Shown here: positions 17,452 to 27,826 of the stretch, one piece after another | Layout of the letters: every line of letters begins with the position of its first letter | Position numbering within the stretch: the stretch's first letter is position 1 | Virus record (IMG/VR): IMGVR_UViG_3300008261_000020 | Location: 1 to 59,803 of that record | Reading direction: 5' to 3' (one strand) | Length of the DNA: 59,803 nucleotides | DNA from: a virus | Position numbers and translations under genes: made by a program | The notes under the pieces: model-generated | Database searches by the model: none | What the model was told of the DNA's origin: nothing | Seen by the model: only the letters and a program-made list of their open reading frames with translations

Positions 17452-19338
17452 TTAATAACCACTAATTCTGTTCTTTATACCTGCATCTTGTTTATTAGAA
17501 GATGATTTACTTTGTTCATCAAATACCCCTGTCTTCATAAGATTGCTTAAGAAAAATGCCTTGTCTTCCATTTTTGCTCCCGGTATATTTGAAAGTAAGA
17601 ATCCTCTAACTTGTTCTAAAGCATTAGGACTTTCAATATCTATCTTATCAGACTTTACACCATCTTTATTTTTAATAACAATATATTCTCCTGATGGGTC
17701 GTATGGTGAACTTACGCTAAATCCTATTGCTTTTAACTTTGGTGCTAAATCCTTTACAGCAGTTTCTTCATCTGTAGTTGAAAAAGACGGTATATTTTCA
17801 GCTACATATTTACCATAAAGTGCACTCGGGTCTTGTGTTCCCGCACGACCTCCACTTATTCCCTCCCAATCAATTCCTTGATTTCCAAATATATCTTTAG
17901 AAAATCTTGAGTATTTTCTTGTGTCGGTAATACCATGTAGCTCTGTTCCAAATGCAGCCCATTCATCTCCTGATACGGTGCGACCTGTCTCATCGTCAAT
18001 AATTTTAAACTCTCTATTTTTAGCCTTATCAGCATATATGAGTTTTACACTTTTACCATCCTTAGTATCAATGTCAATTAAACCTTGAGCTATTGCACGT
18101 GGAGAACCAAGTATACCTTGTTTAGCTGCTGACTTGCCACCTGTTGTTGTAGCTGAATAGAATTGCTGCCAAAGATTAAGTGCATCTTCCTGTTCTTTTT
18201 CCTTGTCTCCTCTCTCATATAAAAATGATGGAGCATATTCCTTACGTGGTTGGAAGAATGGCTCGACCTCAGTCTTCTGCTCAAGCATGCCACGCAATTT
18301 ATTTTTGGTATATTCTTCAGCGTTTTTATATTGCTCTCTACCATTTTCGGTAGACTCAAAGTCAGGCTGAAATATTCCCTTCTTATATGTCCAAAGAACA
18401 AAGTGAGAGCTTGAAGCAGCCTCAGTTTCGTCAGTAGTTACCTGATATGCCTTGCCTGTCTTAGGGTCAACACCACCTGCCCAATCAAAAAGAACTGAAG
18501 ATATATTAAAAGGGTTTGATAATTGAGCTTGCACTATTTTATTCTCAAGACCAATATATGCGTCAACAGCTTGCTGCCCTTCTTGTGCTAACCCTTTCCT
18601 AAGTGTTGGGTCAGTATATTTAGTTAAAAATCCTGCCTGAGTAGAACTACCTGTTTTGCTTACAAATTCTTTAACCACATCTCCCATCAACTTAGACTCA
18701 GCTTCTAATTGGTCATTAAGCTGATACTTATTAATTTTTTCTTTTATTCTATTTCTAAGTTGGTTTACAGTCATATAGTTATTAGAACCCTCAGCAAGAA
18801 CCCTAACACCATCTTTTCCCGTTGTCATCTTACCAACATTGATAGCACCCGTTGTTGGGTTTATTAATGCCTTTGTTTCATTAAGATTAGCAAACCCTTC
18901 AACCATTGCCATGAATTGAGTTTCAGACCCTGAAGAGATTCCATCTGCTCTTCTTTTTTGTTTCTCATCATATTCAGCTTGATATTCTTTGGCAAGATTG
19001 AAAAGATTCTTTGTGCCATCCACTGTGTTTTGACGAATTAAAGCATAGTCTTTTTCTTTTAACTTTCCTGACTTAAACAGTCTGTCAGTCATAAGTCTAT
19101 AGCTTTGCATATCACCTGAAAAGTCAGTCGTCCACTTGTTTACATCATCAGCATTTCCTTGTGGAGCATTTTCTAATTCTTCACCAAACTTACGAGATGC
19201 CTCATCGAGAGCTGCTTTCTTTTTTTCACGTGTCTCTACCTCTTTACTGAGCATGTCAGTAATATCCTTCCCAACTTGGAACCAATTTATTTGGCTATCA
19301 GCCTCCCGCTCAGCATATTTATAAAAAGTTCTTGCCAT
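17452..19338 (-). CDS. hypothetical virion-associated protein (628 aa)
   Basis: 628 residues, hydrophilic and mostly helical with no signal peptide or membrane segment. It starts MARTFYKYAEREADSQINWF and has charged helical stretches at about 30-60 and 120-150. It lies between the giant protein and a 292-residue Ala/Gln-rich protein, which is where podovirus-type genomes encode internal virion (cargo) proteins ejected with DNA. That position is the only functional evidence; I recognise no domain. Confidence 0.7.
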   Translation of the reverse strand: MARTFYKYAEREADSQINWFQVGKDITDMLSKEVETREKKKAALDEASRKFGEELENAPQGNADDVNKWTTDFSGDMQSYRLMTDRLFKSGKLKEKDYALIRQNTVDGTKNLFNLAKEYQAEYDEKQKRRADGISSGSETQFMAMVEGFANLNETKALINPTTGAINVGKMTTGKDGVRVLAEGSNNYMTVNQLRNRIKEKINKYQLNDQLEAESKLMGDVVKEFVSKTGSSTQAGFLTKYTDPTLRKGLAQEGQQAVDAYIGLENKIVQAQLSNPFNISSVLFDWAGGVDPKTGKAYQVTTDETEAASSSHFVLWTYKKGIFQPDFESTENGREQYKNAEEYTKNKLRGMLEQKTEVEPFFQPRKEYAPSFLYERGDKEKEQEDALNLWQQFYSATTTGGKSAAKQGILGSPRAIAQGLIDIDTKDGKSVKLIYADKAKNREFKIIDDETGRTVSGDEWAAFGTELHGITDTRKYSRFSKDIFGNQGIDWEGISGGRAGTQDPSALYGKYVAENIPSFSTTDEETAVKDLAPKLKAIGFSVSSPYDPSGEYIVIKNKDGVKSDKIDIESPNALEQVRGFLLSNIPGAKMEDKAFFLSNLMKTGVFDEQSKSSSNKQDAGIKNRISGY

Positions 19339-19349
19339 TTATTTTTTAT

Positions 19350-20228
19350 TTATTGAGGTCCATAGTTAGTTTCAAATGGAGCTACTTGAAATGGATTTAT
19401 TGAGAATGGTGATATTTGTCCTGCAGAACCAAATCCTGCTTGATTCATTGCTCTTAGGTTACCAACATCTTGCTTAATCATGTAGTCTTGGAACTGCATT
19501 GGATTCATAGCACCAACACCTGACATGTCAATACCAAACCCATTAATTTTTGACATAGCTTGTTGAAAGCTTAATGGATTGCCACTTGCGTCTTTAAATT
19601 GTGAACCCAATGTTCCTTCTTTTATAGCCCTATTATACCCCTTTTCAAGATTACCAAATTGCCTTGTGCCTGCTGTCTTTTGGTACAGTGGGACAAGGTT
19701 CATTACTTGCTGACCTATACTTGCAACACCTTGTATGCCTTGAGTTGTTGCAGCAGCAGAAGCTTTTTGAGCTTGAGCCGCAGCATCCTGAGCACCTGCT
19801 ACCTCTGTCAAGTTAATGCCTACTCCCATATCCCTCAACCTGCTCTCTTCTTGTGCTGTCAACTTTTCAAGTCCAAGCAATTCTTGACCCATTGCAGAAG
19901 CGATTTGTCTTTGTGCTTCATTCTGAGCCATCTGAACACGACCTGCTGTAGCAGCAATACCACGCTCGCTTTCTTTTCCCGCCTCAATAAGCTGTGCTCC
20001 TGAAGAAAGTGCAGCTTCACGCTCAAGCTCATACGGTTCTTTTTGAATACCTAATTGCTCATAATAGTTCACATCAAGCTTTTTCTTTGCTTCTGCCAAT
20101 GCTCTTTCTGCATCACTCTCAGCTTCACGCATAAGTTTATTTTGCTTAGATGCTTGAGCAAAAGACATTCCCGTAGTTGCTGCTGTTGTTGTAAGACCTA
20201 TTACTGCGGCTGTTGTTGCAAATCCCAT
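19350..20228 (-). CDS. internal virion protein-like (Ala/Gln-rich, N-terminal hydrophobic)
   Basis: 292 residues. The N-terminus (FATTAAVIGLTTTAATTGM) is hydrophobic and small-residue rich, like a membrane-inserting helix. A long helical region rich in Ala, Gln and Glu follows (about 25-180), then a Gly/Asn/Gln/Met-rich tail (about 225-292). This composition resembles T7-like internal core/ejection proteins. Positioned with the giant and 628-residue proteins, it may form part of a DNA-ejection complex. Role inferred from composition and context. Confidence 0.6.
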   Translation of the reverse strand: MGFATTAAVIGLTTTAATTGMSFAQASKQNKLMREAESDAERALAEAKKKLDVNYYEQLGIQKEPYELEREAALSSGAQLIEAGKESERGIAATAGRVQMAQNEAQRQIASAMGQELLGLEKLTAQEESRLRDMGVGINLTEVAGAQDAAAQAQKASAAATTQGIQGVASIGQQVMNLVPLYQKTAGTRQFGNLEKGYNRAIKEGTLGSQFKDASGNPLSFQQAMSKINGFGIDMSGVGAMNPMQFQDYMIKQDVGNLRAMNQAGFGSAGQISPFSINPFQVAPFETNYGPQ

Positions 20229-20229
20229 A

Positions 20230-20637
20230 TTATAATACTTTTATCATTTCTCCTGTATACTCATCGCCCTTTATGTACCCTAATTCTTCGTAGGTACCTA
20301 TCAGACTTTTGTTTTTAATTAAAGCATAACTATATTTATGCCCTGTATTTCTACATATATTGGTCAACTTGTTGACCAATAATGATATAGCTTCCTTTCT
20401 ATTGCCACCCCTGTATTCCTTATTGGATATAATCCAATCTACCCATGCCACCTTTGAGTTGGTGGTATATATAAACCCCGCACATATAGGCTCCTCACCT
20501 TCAAAAACTATTATACCACCCTTGCCGTCATCAGGGAGAAAGTCTCTTTGTGGAGGTTCCCATCCCCAATCTTTCCACCATCCTACAAGAATGGTATCGT
20601 AATCGGTTTCGTTTAATGGTCGTATATTAAATTCCAT
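20230..20637 (-). CDS. GNAT-family N-acetyltransferase-like protein
   Basis: 135 residues from the ATG at 20637 (an in-frame TTG lies 9 nt upstream). FNIRPLNETDYDTIL at the start, EEPICAGFIYTTNSKVAWVDWIISNKEYRGGNRKEAISLL in the middle (motif A-like acetyl-CoA loop, degenerate: YRGGNRKEA) and a C-terminal GTYEELGYIKGDEY follow the GNAT fold. Such genes embedded in phage structural blocks are known, with unknown substrates. Confidence 0.75.
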   Translation of the reverse strand: MEFNIRPLNETDYDTILVGWWKDWGWEPPQRDFLPDDGKGGIIVFEGEEPICAGFIYTTNSKVAWVDWIISNKEYRGGNRKEAISLLVNKLTNICRNTGHKYSYALIKNKSLIGTYEELGYIKGDEYTGEMIKVL

Positions 20638-20648
20638 TCTATACAAAA

Positions 20649-21455
20649 TTAAGGATAACTTTTCATAATTTCTGACTCCACAGCAAACAGTTCAACCTTC
20701 TCAGTATTGCTGTTTTCAAGGGTAAATACGCAGTAGTGACCCAAGACTCCATGAGACTCAGCAACCGAGTTTTTGATGTACATTATATATGCATCATTTA
20801 TTGGAGGAATTGTTGCACCAAATAAAGTTGTTGTATCAACTACTATATAGTTGTCACCCTGTGGATAATTAATTACAATGTCAGTCACCTCCCCAAATAA
20901 AAATGGTGATGAATAGGTTGGAGGCAGACAATAATAAACTATATCCCCAATACTAAGAATACTTCCTATGTCTATTGGAGTAGGAGTTATTTGAAAGTCT
21001 ACTACTATTGCTGCTGCAGGACCCGACACGTTAAGGCTTCTACCTATACCATTTACCGACCTAAGTGGGTACTCGGCAGCAGAAGCGGGAACAGTTCCTG
21101 AATTTCTAACAAATGCAAACCAAGACTGCTCTTTCTTTTCAAACCAATCCAATTGTATAAATCCTGTATACTGAAGGTCTGTTATCATCTCAGCAGACCA
21201 ACTGTCATCCCCTTCTAAATTTAGGGTTTTAAATAACTTATTTTCAAGAGGTGATACATTGAATACACTCTTAACCAATGAAGCAAACTGCTCTCCATAA
21301 AAATTATTTCTCACCTCATTTACATTATGCCTATAAAGATTTCCTCCTTTGAAGGTATAAAAGTAATTGTTCATCCCTATCATCCAATCAGGATAGAAAG
21401 AAAAGAATGAGGTCCATCCTTGAACACCTTCGCTATATGATAATGTATAATTCAT
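20649..21455 (-). CDS. tail-associated hypothetical protein
   Basis: 268 residues, beta-rich. The N-terminus (LSYSEGVQGWTSFFSFYPDW, then MNNYFYTFKGGNLYRHN) resembles a repeat I recall in tail proteins of crAss-like and flavobacterial podoviruses, where it may form a beta-propeller-like unit. It follows two other tail genes in the same direction with 1-2 nt gaps. Probably part of the tail or its appendages. Confidence 0.65.
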   Translation of the reverse strand: MNYTLSYSEGVQGWTSFFSFYPDWMIGMNNYFYTFKGGNLYRHNVNEVRNNFYGEQFASLVKSVFNVSPLENKLFKTLNLEGDDSWSAEMITDLQYTGFIQLDWFEKKEQSWFAFVRNSGTVPASAAEYPLRSVNGIGRSLNVSGPAAAIVVDFQITPTPIDIGSILSIGDIVYYCLPPTYSSPFLFGEVTDIVINYPQGDNYIVVDTTTLFGATIPPINDAYIMYIKNSVAESHGVLGHYCVFTLENSNTEKVELFAVESEIMKSYP

Positions 21456-21456
21456 A

Positions 21457-22374
21457 TTATGGACAAGTTGTTATTGCAATTACTACACCATTTGCATCAA
21501 CCTGAAGCAAGTTGCCTGATGTAGAAGCTGTTGTTTTATAATATCCTGCTCCTAATGGGAACTCTCCATTGGCATCCGAAAACACCAAGTCGTATATAAG
21601 CACGTTACCTGCAGAGCCCGTTACGTGAGCTACGTAATATGTTTGGTCTACAGTATCTGCACAGGCAGCAGTAGAGTCTACTCCAACTGTTGATGAGGCA
21701 AATGATGTTAGTGCAGCAGGGCAACTAACCTGTATATCAAATCCTGTAGTCACACATGGTCCAACAATTTTAACATTTAAAATAGATGGAGACGCTGCAG
21801 TTTTTGGTATAACCATTACGCAATTGCCCGGAGGATTTGCAGTAAGGTCCAACTGAGTGCTAAGTATTGTCACAGATTCTGTTCCACCCGATGGCACAAA
21901 AGAACCTCCTGAATAGTTATAAACATTTAATGTATGAGGACTTCCTGCAACAATACCACAATCATTACTTGAATCACCTATGTAAGTAGGTAAGCTTCCC
22001 AAAGCTCCTTCAAGCCATCCGTAAACGGGAGAAGAAACGCCATTATAGTATGTACTGTTATATGTAACAATTATACCATCAGGAACACTGAATGGGTCAA
22101 ACCTAACAATTACAGCACCTGTCGCTGAACCCAAGTCTGTATCAAGATAATAAACACCCTGATTACCCGAAGCAGTTATAACACCCCCACAAGGAGTAGC
22201 ACAAGATGGGCAAACTACTTGAGGAAGCAATACCCCTAATGATTGCTCTCTAACTATTGTACCGTCAGAATAAAACCCATCGGCAGCAAGTGTAGTTAAA
22301 TACACATCACTATATATGGCAGTAGCTGTTGATAGCGATGGAGAGTCTAAAAAAAATGTTGAACTAATAGCCAT
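21457..22374 (-). CDS. putative tail/virion structural protein
   Basis: 305 residues, Ser/Thr/Gly-rich and beta-strand dominated, with several Cys (VVCPSCATPCGG near residue 54, CP at the end). Beta-sandwich-like sequence with no membrane segment is typical of tail spikes or fibre adaptors. It sits directly after the 1501-residue tail protein gene. No named family recognised. Confidence 0.6.
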   Translation of the reverse strand: MAISSTFFLDSPSLSTATAIYSDVYLTTLAADGFYSDGTIVREQSLGVLLPQVVCPSCATPCGGVITASGNQGVYYLDTDLGSATGAVIVRFDPFSVPDGIIVTYNSTYYNGVSSPVYGWLEGALGSLPTYIGDSSNDCGIVAGSPHTLNVYNYSGGSFVPSGGTESVTILSTQLDLTANPPGNCVMVIPKTAASPSILNVKIVGPCVTTGFDIQVSCPAALTSFASSTVGVDSTAACADTVDQTYYVAHVTGSAGNVLIYDLVFSDANGEFPLGAGYYKTTASTSGNLLQVDANGVVIAITTCP

Positions 22375-22389
22375 TGTTTATATTTTATA

Positions 22390-25300
22390 TTAAGTAGGTA
22401 CTTCACATCCACAACACGCATCCTGCTCGTCAATATCTGAATAACACAAAGTTACTGCATCTCCCGTTTCTAAACATCCGCAACAAGCATCAGACTCACT
22501 AAATGATGAATAGCAAAGCTCTACAGGTAATGAGTTTCTGTAATCCCATATTAAGTACAGGTACTGACCAACAGAAGGGACCGTAAAGTCAGCGTAAAAA
22601 TATGGAGCACCACCCGATATTGGAGTAGCTGTAGATGCAGCAGAAAGTAAACTTGATATGTCTACAGGAGTATTAGTATATAATGTATTACTTCTATAAT
22701 ACAAGAATTTGTCCTGAAGTGCATCAAATTCAAAGTCATCAAAGTTTATCTTATTTGAAGCAAGCCTCATAGTGCTTCCTGCAGGAGGAAATCCTCCCGT
22801 TCCCGGAGAACCACTAACAGCATTATACCTTGATACAAGTGGAGTTGCTGTCCCCGATGCGAATGTAACCAAAGAAGATTGAAGAGGAGATACAAATGCA
22901 CCATCTGTATACCTATATTCATTGTGTATAAACTTACCCGCCTCAACATCGCTTGTTACACAAACCTCTATTATGGTAAGCTCATCCGACAAAGGACAAT
23001 CTGCTGTAACCGTAACAGACACATCTTCTACGGCAACAACTTGAATGTCTGCTGTTTGTACTGTATTTGAATCTTTGTTTATTGTTAGAGTTCCTGATGT
23101 ACTAACAATTCCTGATGTATATGTTACACCATTATATTCAACAGATATTTCAAAATCCCCTGTTAATAAAGGAGAAACTTCGTAATTGATATAAGAAGTA
23201 CCTACAATAGGACCCAAGTCAACACAATAATTAACTTCTTCCTCAGCAGGTATTGTGAGTGTTTGAGAAACTCCACAATCAACACACACCTGTGGTTGAG
23301 GTATACCTATATTGTTTGTGCTTAGTACGTATTCATCAAGATATGGGTCATACCCACCAAGCTTTTGAGTTGTCAAGGAAGTAATGAACGTATCCCTAAA
23401 CCAAGTCCTCATTCCGCTTTCAGATACCACCCTTATTTGGTCACTACTATATGAGTTACCTTTTATTTGTATAACAGCACCACGTTTCACGTCAGTAAAA
23501 TACCTATCATATCCCCACTGAACATAGCTCTCAGGATTAAAACTGATACCGTATTTTTCTACTCTTGCTATTTGTGTTCCCAATACCTCAGGTACAGATG
23601 TAATTGCACCACCTGCTGCAGCATCTGAAAGTAAATTCTTTCCTGCCAATACGTAAGAAATCTTATCCTCTTGAAGAGTAAGCACATCTGTCTCTCTTCC
23701 GTCCATTTTATATATTGGACCAAAAGATTGTTCAAGATTTTTAAAGTTTAATAGACCTAAGTTAAACTCGTTTAGTTTATTTACGTTGGATTCAGTATTG
23801 TATATACCACTATATGTAATATCTGAAAACCTATCTGCCTCTTTATAATCCTGTGCAGATACAGACGTAACCCTGTTACCAAGATTAAATGTCTTACCAA
23901 CTATAGAATCAAGTATCTTATAGCTTTCAGCTCCATTACCAAAACAAAAGCAGTTAAAGAACTCTGTGTCTACAATACCCGGTATAACTCCTGCTATGTT
24001 TTGATTTTGAACGTTACCACTGTGGTTTCCGTCATCATCAATTTCAAATGAAAGATTATTTTCAAAGAACACATCAGGCAATGCATCTTGTGGCTGAGTC
24101 TCAAATATTAATGTAGTCTCAGCTCTAAACACTTCTAAGCTTGCAATTATTGTTGACCTTCTTTTTTCTCTTGATAATACTCCTCCACACCTTACAGTAC
24201 CGCTCAATATAAGAACAAGCCTATTACTGTTTGGGTCTCCTAATATAGTTGGGTATCTATAAAATCTATAATAGTTTGTTGTGGCACTTGTAGATATGTC
24301 ATTGTTTGAAGAGGCTAATGTAGGGATGTATACATTTTCTATGTCAGCTCCACTTCCTCCAACGTCTTGTATCCCTTCTGTAATTACATTTTCAACATTC
24401 TCGCCATCCCACCAATCTTTCATATTAGGATAACTTGCAGAAGATACCAACGTTTTTTCTAATGTATATATTCTTTTTTCGCAAGCATTGTTCCCATCAC
24501 CTGTACCAAGACGTTGAAACTTAAAATTAATTTTAATCCTACTTCCTGCAGGCACGTCATAGTCGACCCATTCATTTGCTGCGGTATCAAACCTATTCAT
24601 ACTATAGTTCAGAATAGGATAATCACCCGGAGTATTTTCGTCAACCTGAACGGTTCCCGGTGCTATTATAGATAACTCATCCTTTACAACTGCAAAGTTG
24701 CTTGGATTCATTTTCATATAAACACCTGACGGGACATTAATATCTACAGTAGGGTCAAGCTCACTTGGTATTGTTATAAAACCTTCAGCCTTTGATTCCT
24801 TTTCAAGAACAGTAGCATATACACATCCTGTTGTTGCACCTCCTGTGTCTGCCTTTACAATAAGCCTATCACCCGTTTCAACCTTTCTTGAATTTTCTCC
24901 TTCAAGTAAAAAGTAAACATCATTTGAGTTGGGGTCATTAAAAAATATACTGCTATAAATAACGTCATAGTTCTCTTCATCAGGCTTAATAACAAACTTA
25001 TATCTCTTAGCCCAATATGGAGCCCTTTGTGTTGTAGGTATCGTTACCTGTATTGAATTCTTTGTACTTGAATTTGCACATGGTATATGTATTGTATTGT
25101 TTGGACTAACAAAAGCAGTAGATGCCCTGTTAAATTCGTCCATATAAACGATACCAATCTCATAACCTCTATTACTATGCAAGCTGCGAGGTGAATTTAT
25201 TTTTTGATACGTCACCTCAGCAAAAGCAACAGAGTAATACTCATACACGTTAAATGTTGGAGCGGCAGTATTGTCAACGTATCTCATTGCCACAAACTGT

Positions 25301-26895
25301 AAACCTATAAGTTGACTTCCGGGGGTTGTAAGTACAGTTATTGGTTGACCGCCTGAGCTAATACCGCTTGCATATTTTGTAAGTGCATCCAAGTTTAATG
25401 GCAATGCATCATTAAATTGGTCAGTTAAAGTTGTCCCACCGGGAGTAAATGGATAAACAGGGTTTATATTTGATATTGTTCCTATAGCTTGCTGAAACTC
25501 TACGCTTGTAGCCAAGTCGTAAACAGAACTATAATCTCTATTTAATATAAATGAAAGTGTAATGTTTATGTTTTCAGATTGCTCTGTAGGCGGAGGCGTA
25601 TCTCCTGAGAATGAATAATGATTAAGCCTTACTTCAGCACTTATAGAAGAGCCTGTTACAAGTTCTTTTCCTGTTAGGTCAAAATAAAGTATTGAATTTG
25701 GTATTGATTGAGCTCCATCTATATTGTAAGTTCCATTGCCTGTAGTGTCCACAAGCTGAGTTGTGTCTACAGATTCTGTAATTAAATTTGCGGTGTACTC
25801 AAATCTTACGGGTTGACCAAGCTTGTCTATCATGTCATACCCTTCAACATAATTACCATACATAAGCCTGTTGCCCATTATGGTTTGAGCTTTTGCAAGA
25901 AGGGGTACGTTGTCGTACAACCTCAATAACTCTGACTGAGGAAGAACAGTAAATATTTTACTATTTGTAAATACGTATGTGTAGTCAGTATTGTCAGCAA
26001 GTCCAAGGTCAGACTTATCAAGCTTTTCAATAACTTTAATTACATTGCTTTGAGCCTCCTTAAATAAAAGGTCTATTCCAACTACAAGTGGTCCACCTGA
26101 ATTATATGTTATAATAGCAGAGTTTGCAAGGTTCACCATGCCTTCATTCAAAAAGCTGTTGATACTAAACTCAAATGCCTTTGGTATAAATGCAGGTTCT
26201 GAAAATTGAGATGTTGCGGTATACTCACCATCTTGGTATCTATACCTATAAGCAAAACATATATACCTTTCCTCCATAAAATTATCCTGCCCCCCTGTAA
26301 CTATTGGCTGTACAGATGGTGCAGCAGTAGGTGGCTTCTTTATTACAAGAATAGACTCTGCTGAGAATTGGTCTATATTAAGTATAGGATTTGGATAGTT
26401 TCTTTTCCTGTTTATAAACCTTGGAGGATTGTAGTCGTCTGTAAAAAATATTAAATCTTCAACAATATCAACTCCTGTAATGAGATATTGTGGATTAAAA
26501 TTAAGTGTTGTATTTACACCATCTCCATCATCAATACTAATAACGTGATACGTTAGTATGTTTGTGTTGGTGTTATATGACACAATCATATCAAGCTTTC
26601 CTGTGGCTCCTATAGGAAACAATGAGTCGTGAATAAACCAATATAGTGTTTCATTTGCACTATCGTCAATCGCACCTATACATCTTGCAAACTCACTTAA
26701 TGGGGTCCCATCAATGTATGTAATTCTTGTTAATGGTAAATTACCTTTTGCGTTCTCAATAACACCTATTTCTGACTTCTCGGTAGAACCCATGCGAATA
26801 TTAATAGCATCAATATATTCGCCATCGGGTATAAGGCGTTCATCAACAACCTTATTCATTCTACCTGCCGTAAAGTTCCTTGTAATATTTGCCAT
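22390..26895 (-). CDS. large tail protein, crAss-like stabilisation/muzzle-type
   Basis: 1501 residues. The N-terminus (ITRNFTAGRMNKVVDERLIP, then DGEYIDAINIRMGSTEKSEIG and CIGAIDDSANETLYWFIHD) resembles the large tail 'stabilisation' (muzzle/nozzle) protein of crAss-like phages, related in role to P22 gp10 and T7 gp12. The C-terminus carries two near-identical Cys units (SDACCGCLETGDAVTLCYS and EQDACCGCEVP). It would extend the tail tube below the portal and connector rings. The next gene upstream encodes a ring protein-like product, in keeping with assembly order. Confidence 0.75.
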   Translation of the reverse strand: MANITRNFTAGRMNKVVDERLIPDGEYIDAINIRMGSTEKSEIGVIENAKGNLPLTRITYIDGTPLSEFARCIGAIDDSANETLYWFIHDSLFPIGATGKLDMIVSYNTNTNILTYHVISIDDGDGVNTTLNFNPQYLITGVDIVEDLIFFTDDYNPPRFINRKRNYPNPILNIDQFSAESILVIKKPPTAAPSVQPIVTGGQDNFMEERYICFAYRYRYQDGEYTATSQFSEPAFIPKAFEFSINSFLNEGMVNLANSAIITYNSGGPLVVGIDLLFKEAQSNVIKVIEKLDKSDLGLADNTDYTYVFTNSKIFTVLPQSELLRLYDNVPLLAKAQTIMGNRLMYGNYVEGYDMIDKLGQPVRFEYTANLITESVDTTQLVDTTGNGTYNIDGAQSIPNSILYFDLTGKELVTGSSISAEVRLNHYSFSGDTPPPTEQSENINITLSFILNRDYSSVYDLATSVEFQQAIGTISNINPVYPFTPGGTTLTDQFNDALPLNLDALTKYASGISSGGQPITVLTTPGSQLIGLQFVAMRYVDNTAAPTFNVYEYYSVAFAEVTYQKINSPRSLHSNRGYEIGIVYMDEFNRASTAFVSPNNTIHIPCANSSTKNSIQVTIPTTQRAPYWAKRYKFVIKPDEENYDVIYSSIFFNDPNSNDVYFLLEGENSRKVETGDRLIVKADTGGATTGCVYATVLEKESKAEGFITIPSELDPTVDINVPSGVYMKMNPSNFAVVKDELSIIAPGTVQVDENTPGDYPILNYSMNRFDTAANEWVDYDVPAGSRIKINFKFQRLGTGDGNNACEKRIYTLEKTLVSSASYPNMKDWWDGENVENVITEGIQDVGGSGADIENVYIPTLASSNNDISTSATTNYYRFYRYPTILGDPNSNRLVLILSGTVRCGGVLSREKRRSTIIASLEVFRAETTLIFETQPQDALPDVFFENNLSFEIDDDGNHSGNVQNQNIAGVIPGIVDTEFFNCFCFGNGAESYKILDSIVGKTFNLGNRVTSVSAQDYKEADRFSDITYSGIYNTESNVNKLNEFNLGLLNFKNLEQSFGPIYKMDGRETDVLTLQEDKISYVLAGKNLLSDAAAGGAITSVPEVLGTQIARVEKYGISFNPESYVQWGYDRYFTDVKRGAVIQIKGNSYSSDQIRVVSESGMRTWFRDTFITSLTTQKLGGYDPYLDEYVLSTNNIGIPQPQVCVDCGVSQTLTIPAEEEVNYCVDLGPIVGTSYINYEVSPLLTGDFEISVEYNGVTYTSGIVSTSGTLTINKDSNTVQTADIQVVAVEDVSVTVTADCPLSDELTIIEVCVTSDVEAGKFIHNEYRYTDGAFVSPLQSSLVTFASGTATPLVSRYNAVSGSPGTGGFPPAGSTMRLASNKINFDDFEFDALQDKFLYYRSNTLYTNTPVDISSLLSAASTATPISGGAPYFYADFTVPSVGQYLYLIWDYRNSLPVELCYSSFSESDACCGCLETGDAVTLCYSDIDEQDACCGCEVPT

Positions 26896-26896
26896 A

Positions 26897-27820
26897 TTAT
26901 TTTAGCCACTTGTCCATGCCACGTAGATTCATAAGAAGTCTACCCGGATGTATGTTACTCATTCTAATTTTAGCGTTTCTAAGTAAAGCACTCTTTTCTT
27001 TTCTTGCCCTATTAATTACGTATTCTTGTACACCCAACTTGGAGTTAAGAATTTCGTATTGAATATACGCATATATATACTTTTCAAATAATTTATTTAC
27101 AGAAACATTTGCATCATTACCATTCTCCATACCATCTGATATATACTCAAGTATTACAGATTGGTTGTACATGTCTGAATTAAAATTAATAACACCCGCC
27201 TTCTTGTCAATATTGAATGTCGGGTTAAAGTTTGCTGTCTCAGTATTTAAACCATACCTTTCGCCAAGGCTATAATCAAAATACCAAACACCATTTACAT
27301 CCCAACCGTATTGACCGTTATATCTGCTCTGAGGATTTAGGTATATACTTTTCTTAGTACCCCTAAGTCTATCGTAATCTATCTCAGAGTTTTCGGGCTC
27401 AAGCACATTACCATTTTGGTCAAATAATATATTGCCCTGTTGGTCCTGCAAATAGGCGGTTGATGAAAGGACTTGTATATTTTCGGTCAGTGGTCTTAGA
27501 TAGCCATCTTTGTAAAGGTTGACTCTAACCCAATTCACGAAATCAGAGGGTAAAACATACCTGAGTCCATCATCAACCGTAAGTTCCAATACCTTTATTT
27601 CTTTAAAGGCATCATAATTAAGTTCTTGTATTGCACGTTTTGCATGAAACAATATCTTGTACCTCTGCTCATTGTTAACAAGAGAGTGGTTCCCCGAATA
27701 CATCAATAAAAAATTATTGACAATATCATAAAGGCTTACATACTGATATGAACCCCAATTTTTATTTTCAGGAGTTACTCCATTATTTGTGTAATACTGA
27801 TACTGAGATATATATGCCAT
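26897..27820 (-). CDS. connector/ring protein-like (307 aa)
   Basis: 307 residues. An N-terminal helical part (KILFHAKRAIQELNYDAFKE, about 56) is followed by a beta domain (LELTVDDGLRYVLPSDFVNW, about 80) and a C-terminal helical region (FEKYIYAYIQYEILNSK). This order resembles crAss-like head-tail ring proteins and T7 tail tubular protein A. It lies between another ring protein-like gene and the large tail protein. Confidence 0.7.
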   Translation of the reverse strand: MAYISQYQYYTNNGVTPENKNWGSYQYVSLYDIVNNFLLMYSGNHSLVNNEQRYKILFHAKRAIQELNYDAFKEIKVLELTVDDGLRYVLPSDFVNWVRVNLYKDGYLRPLTENIQVLSSTAYLQDQQGNILFDQNGNVLEPENSEIDYDRLRGTKKSIYLNPQSRYNGQYGWDVNGVWYFDYSLGERYGLNTETANFNPTFNIDKKAGVINFNSDMYNQSVILEYISDGMENGNDANVSVNKLFEKYIYAYIQYEILNSKLGVQEYVINRARKEKSALLRNAKIRMSNIHPGRLLMNLRGMDKWLK

Positions 27821-27826
27821 AACTTA

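Noticed and set aside
18090-18401. 103-residue ORF inside the 628-residue protein gene
   Set aside because: Ser/His/Arg-rich shadow sequence with no leader or recognisable pattern.
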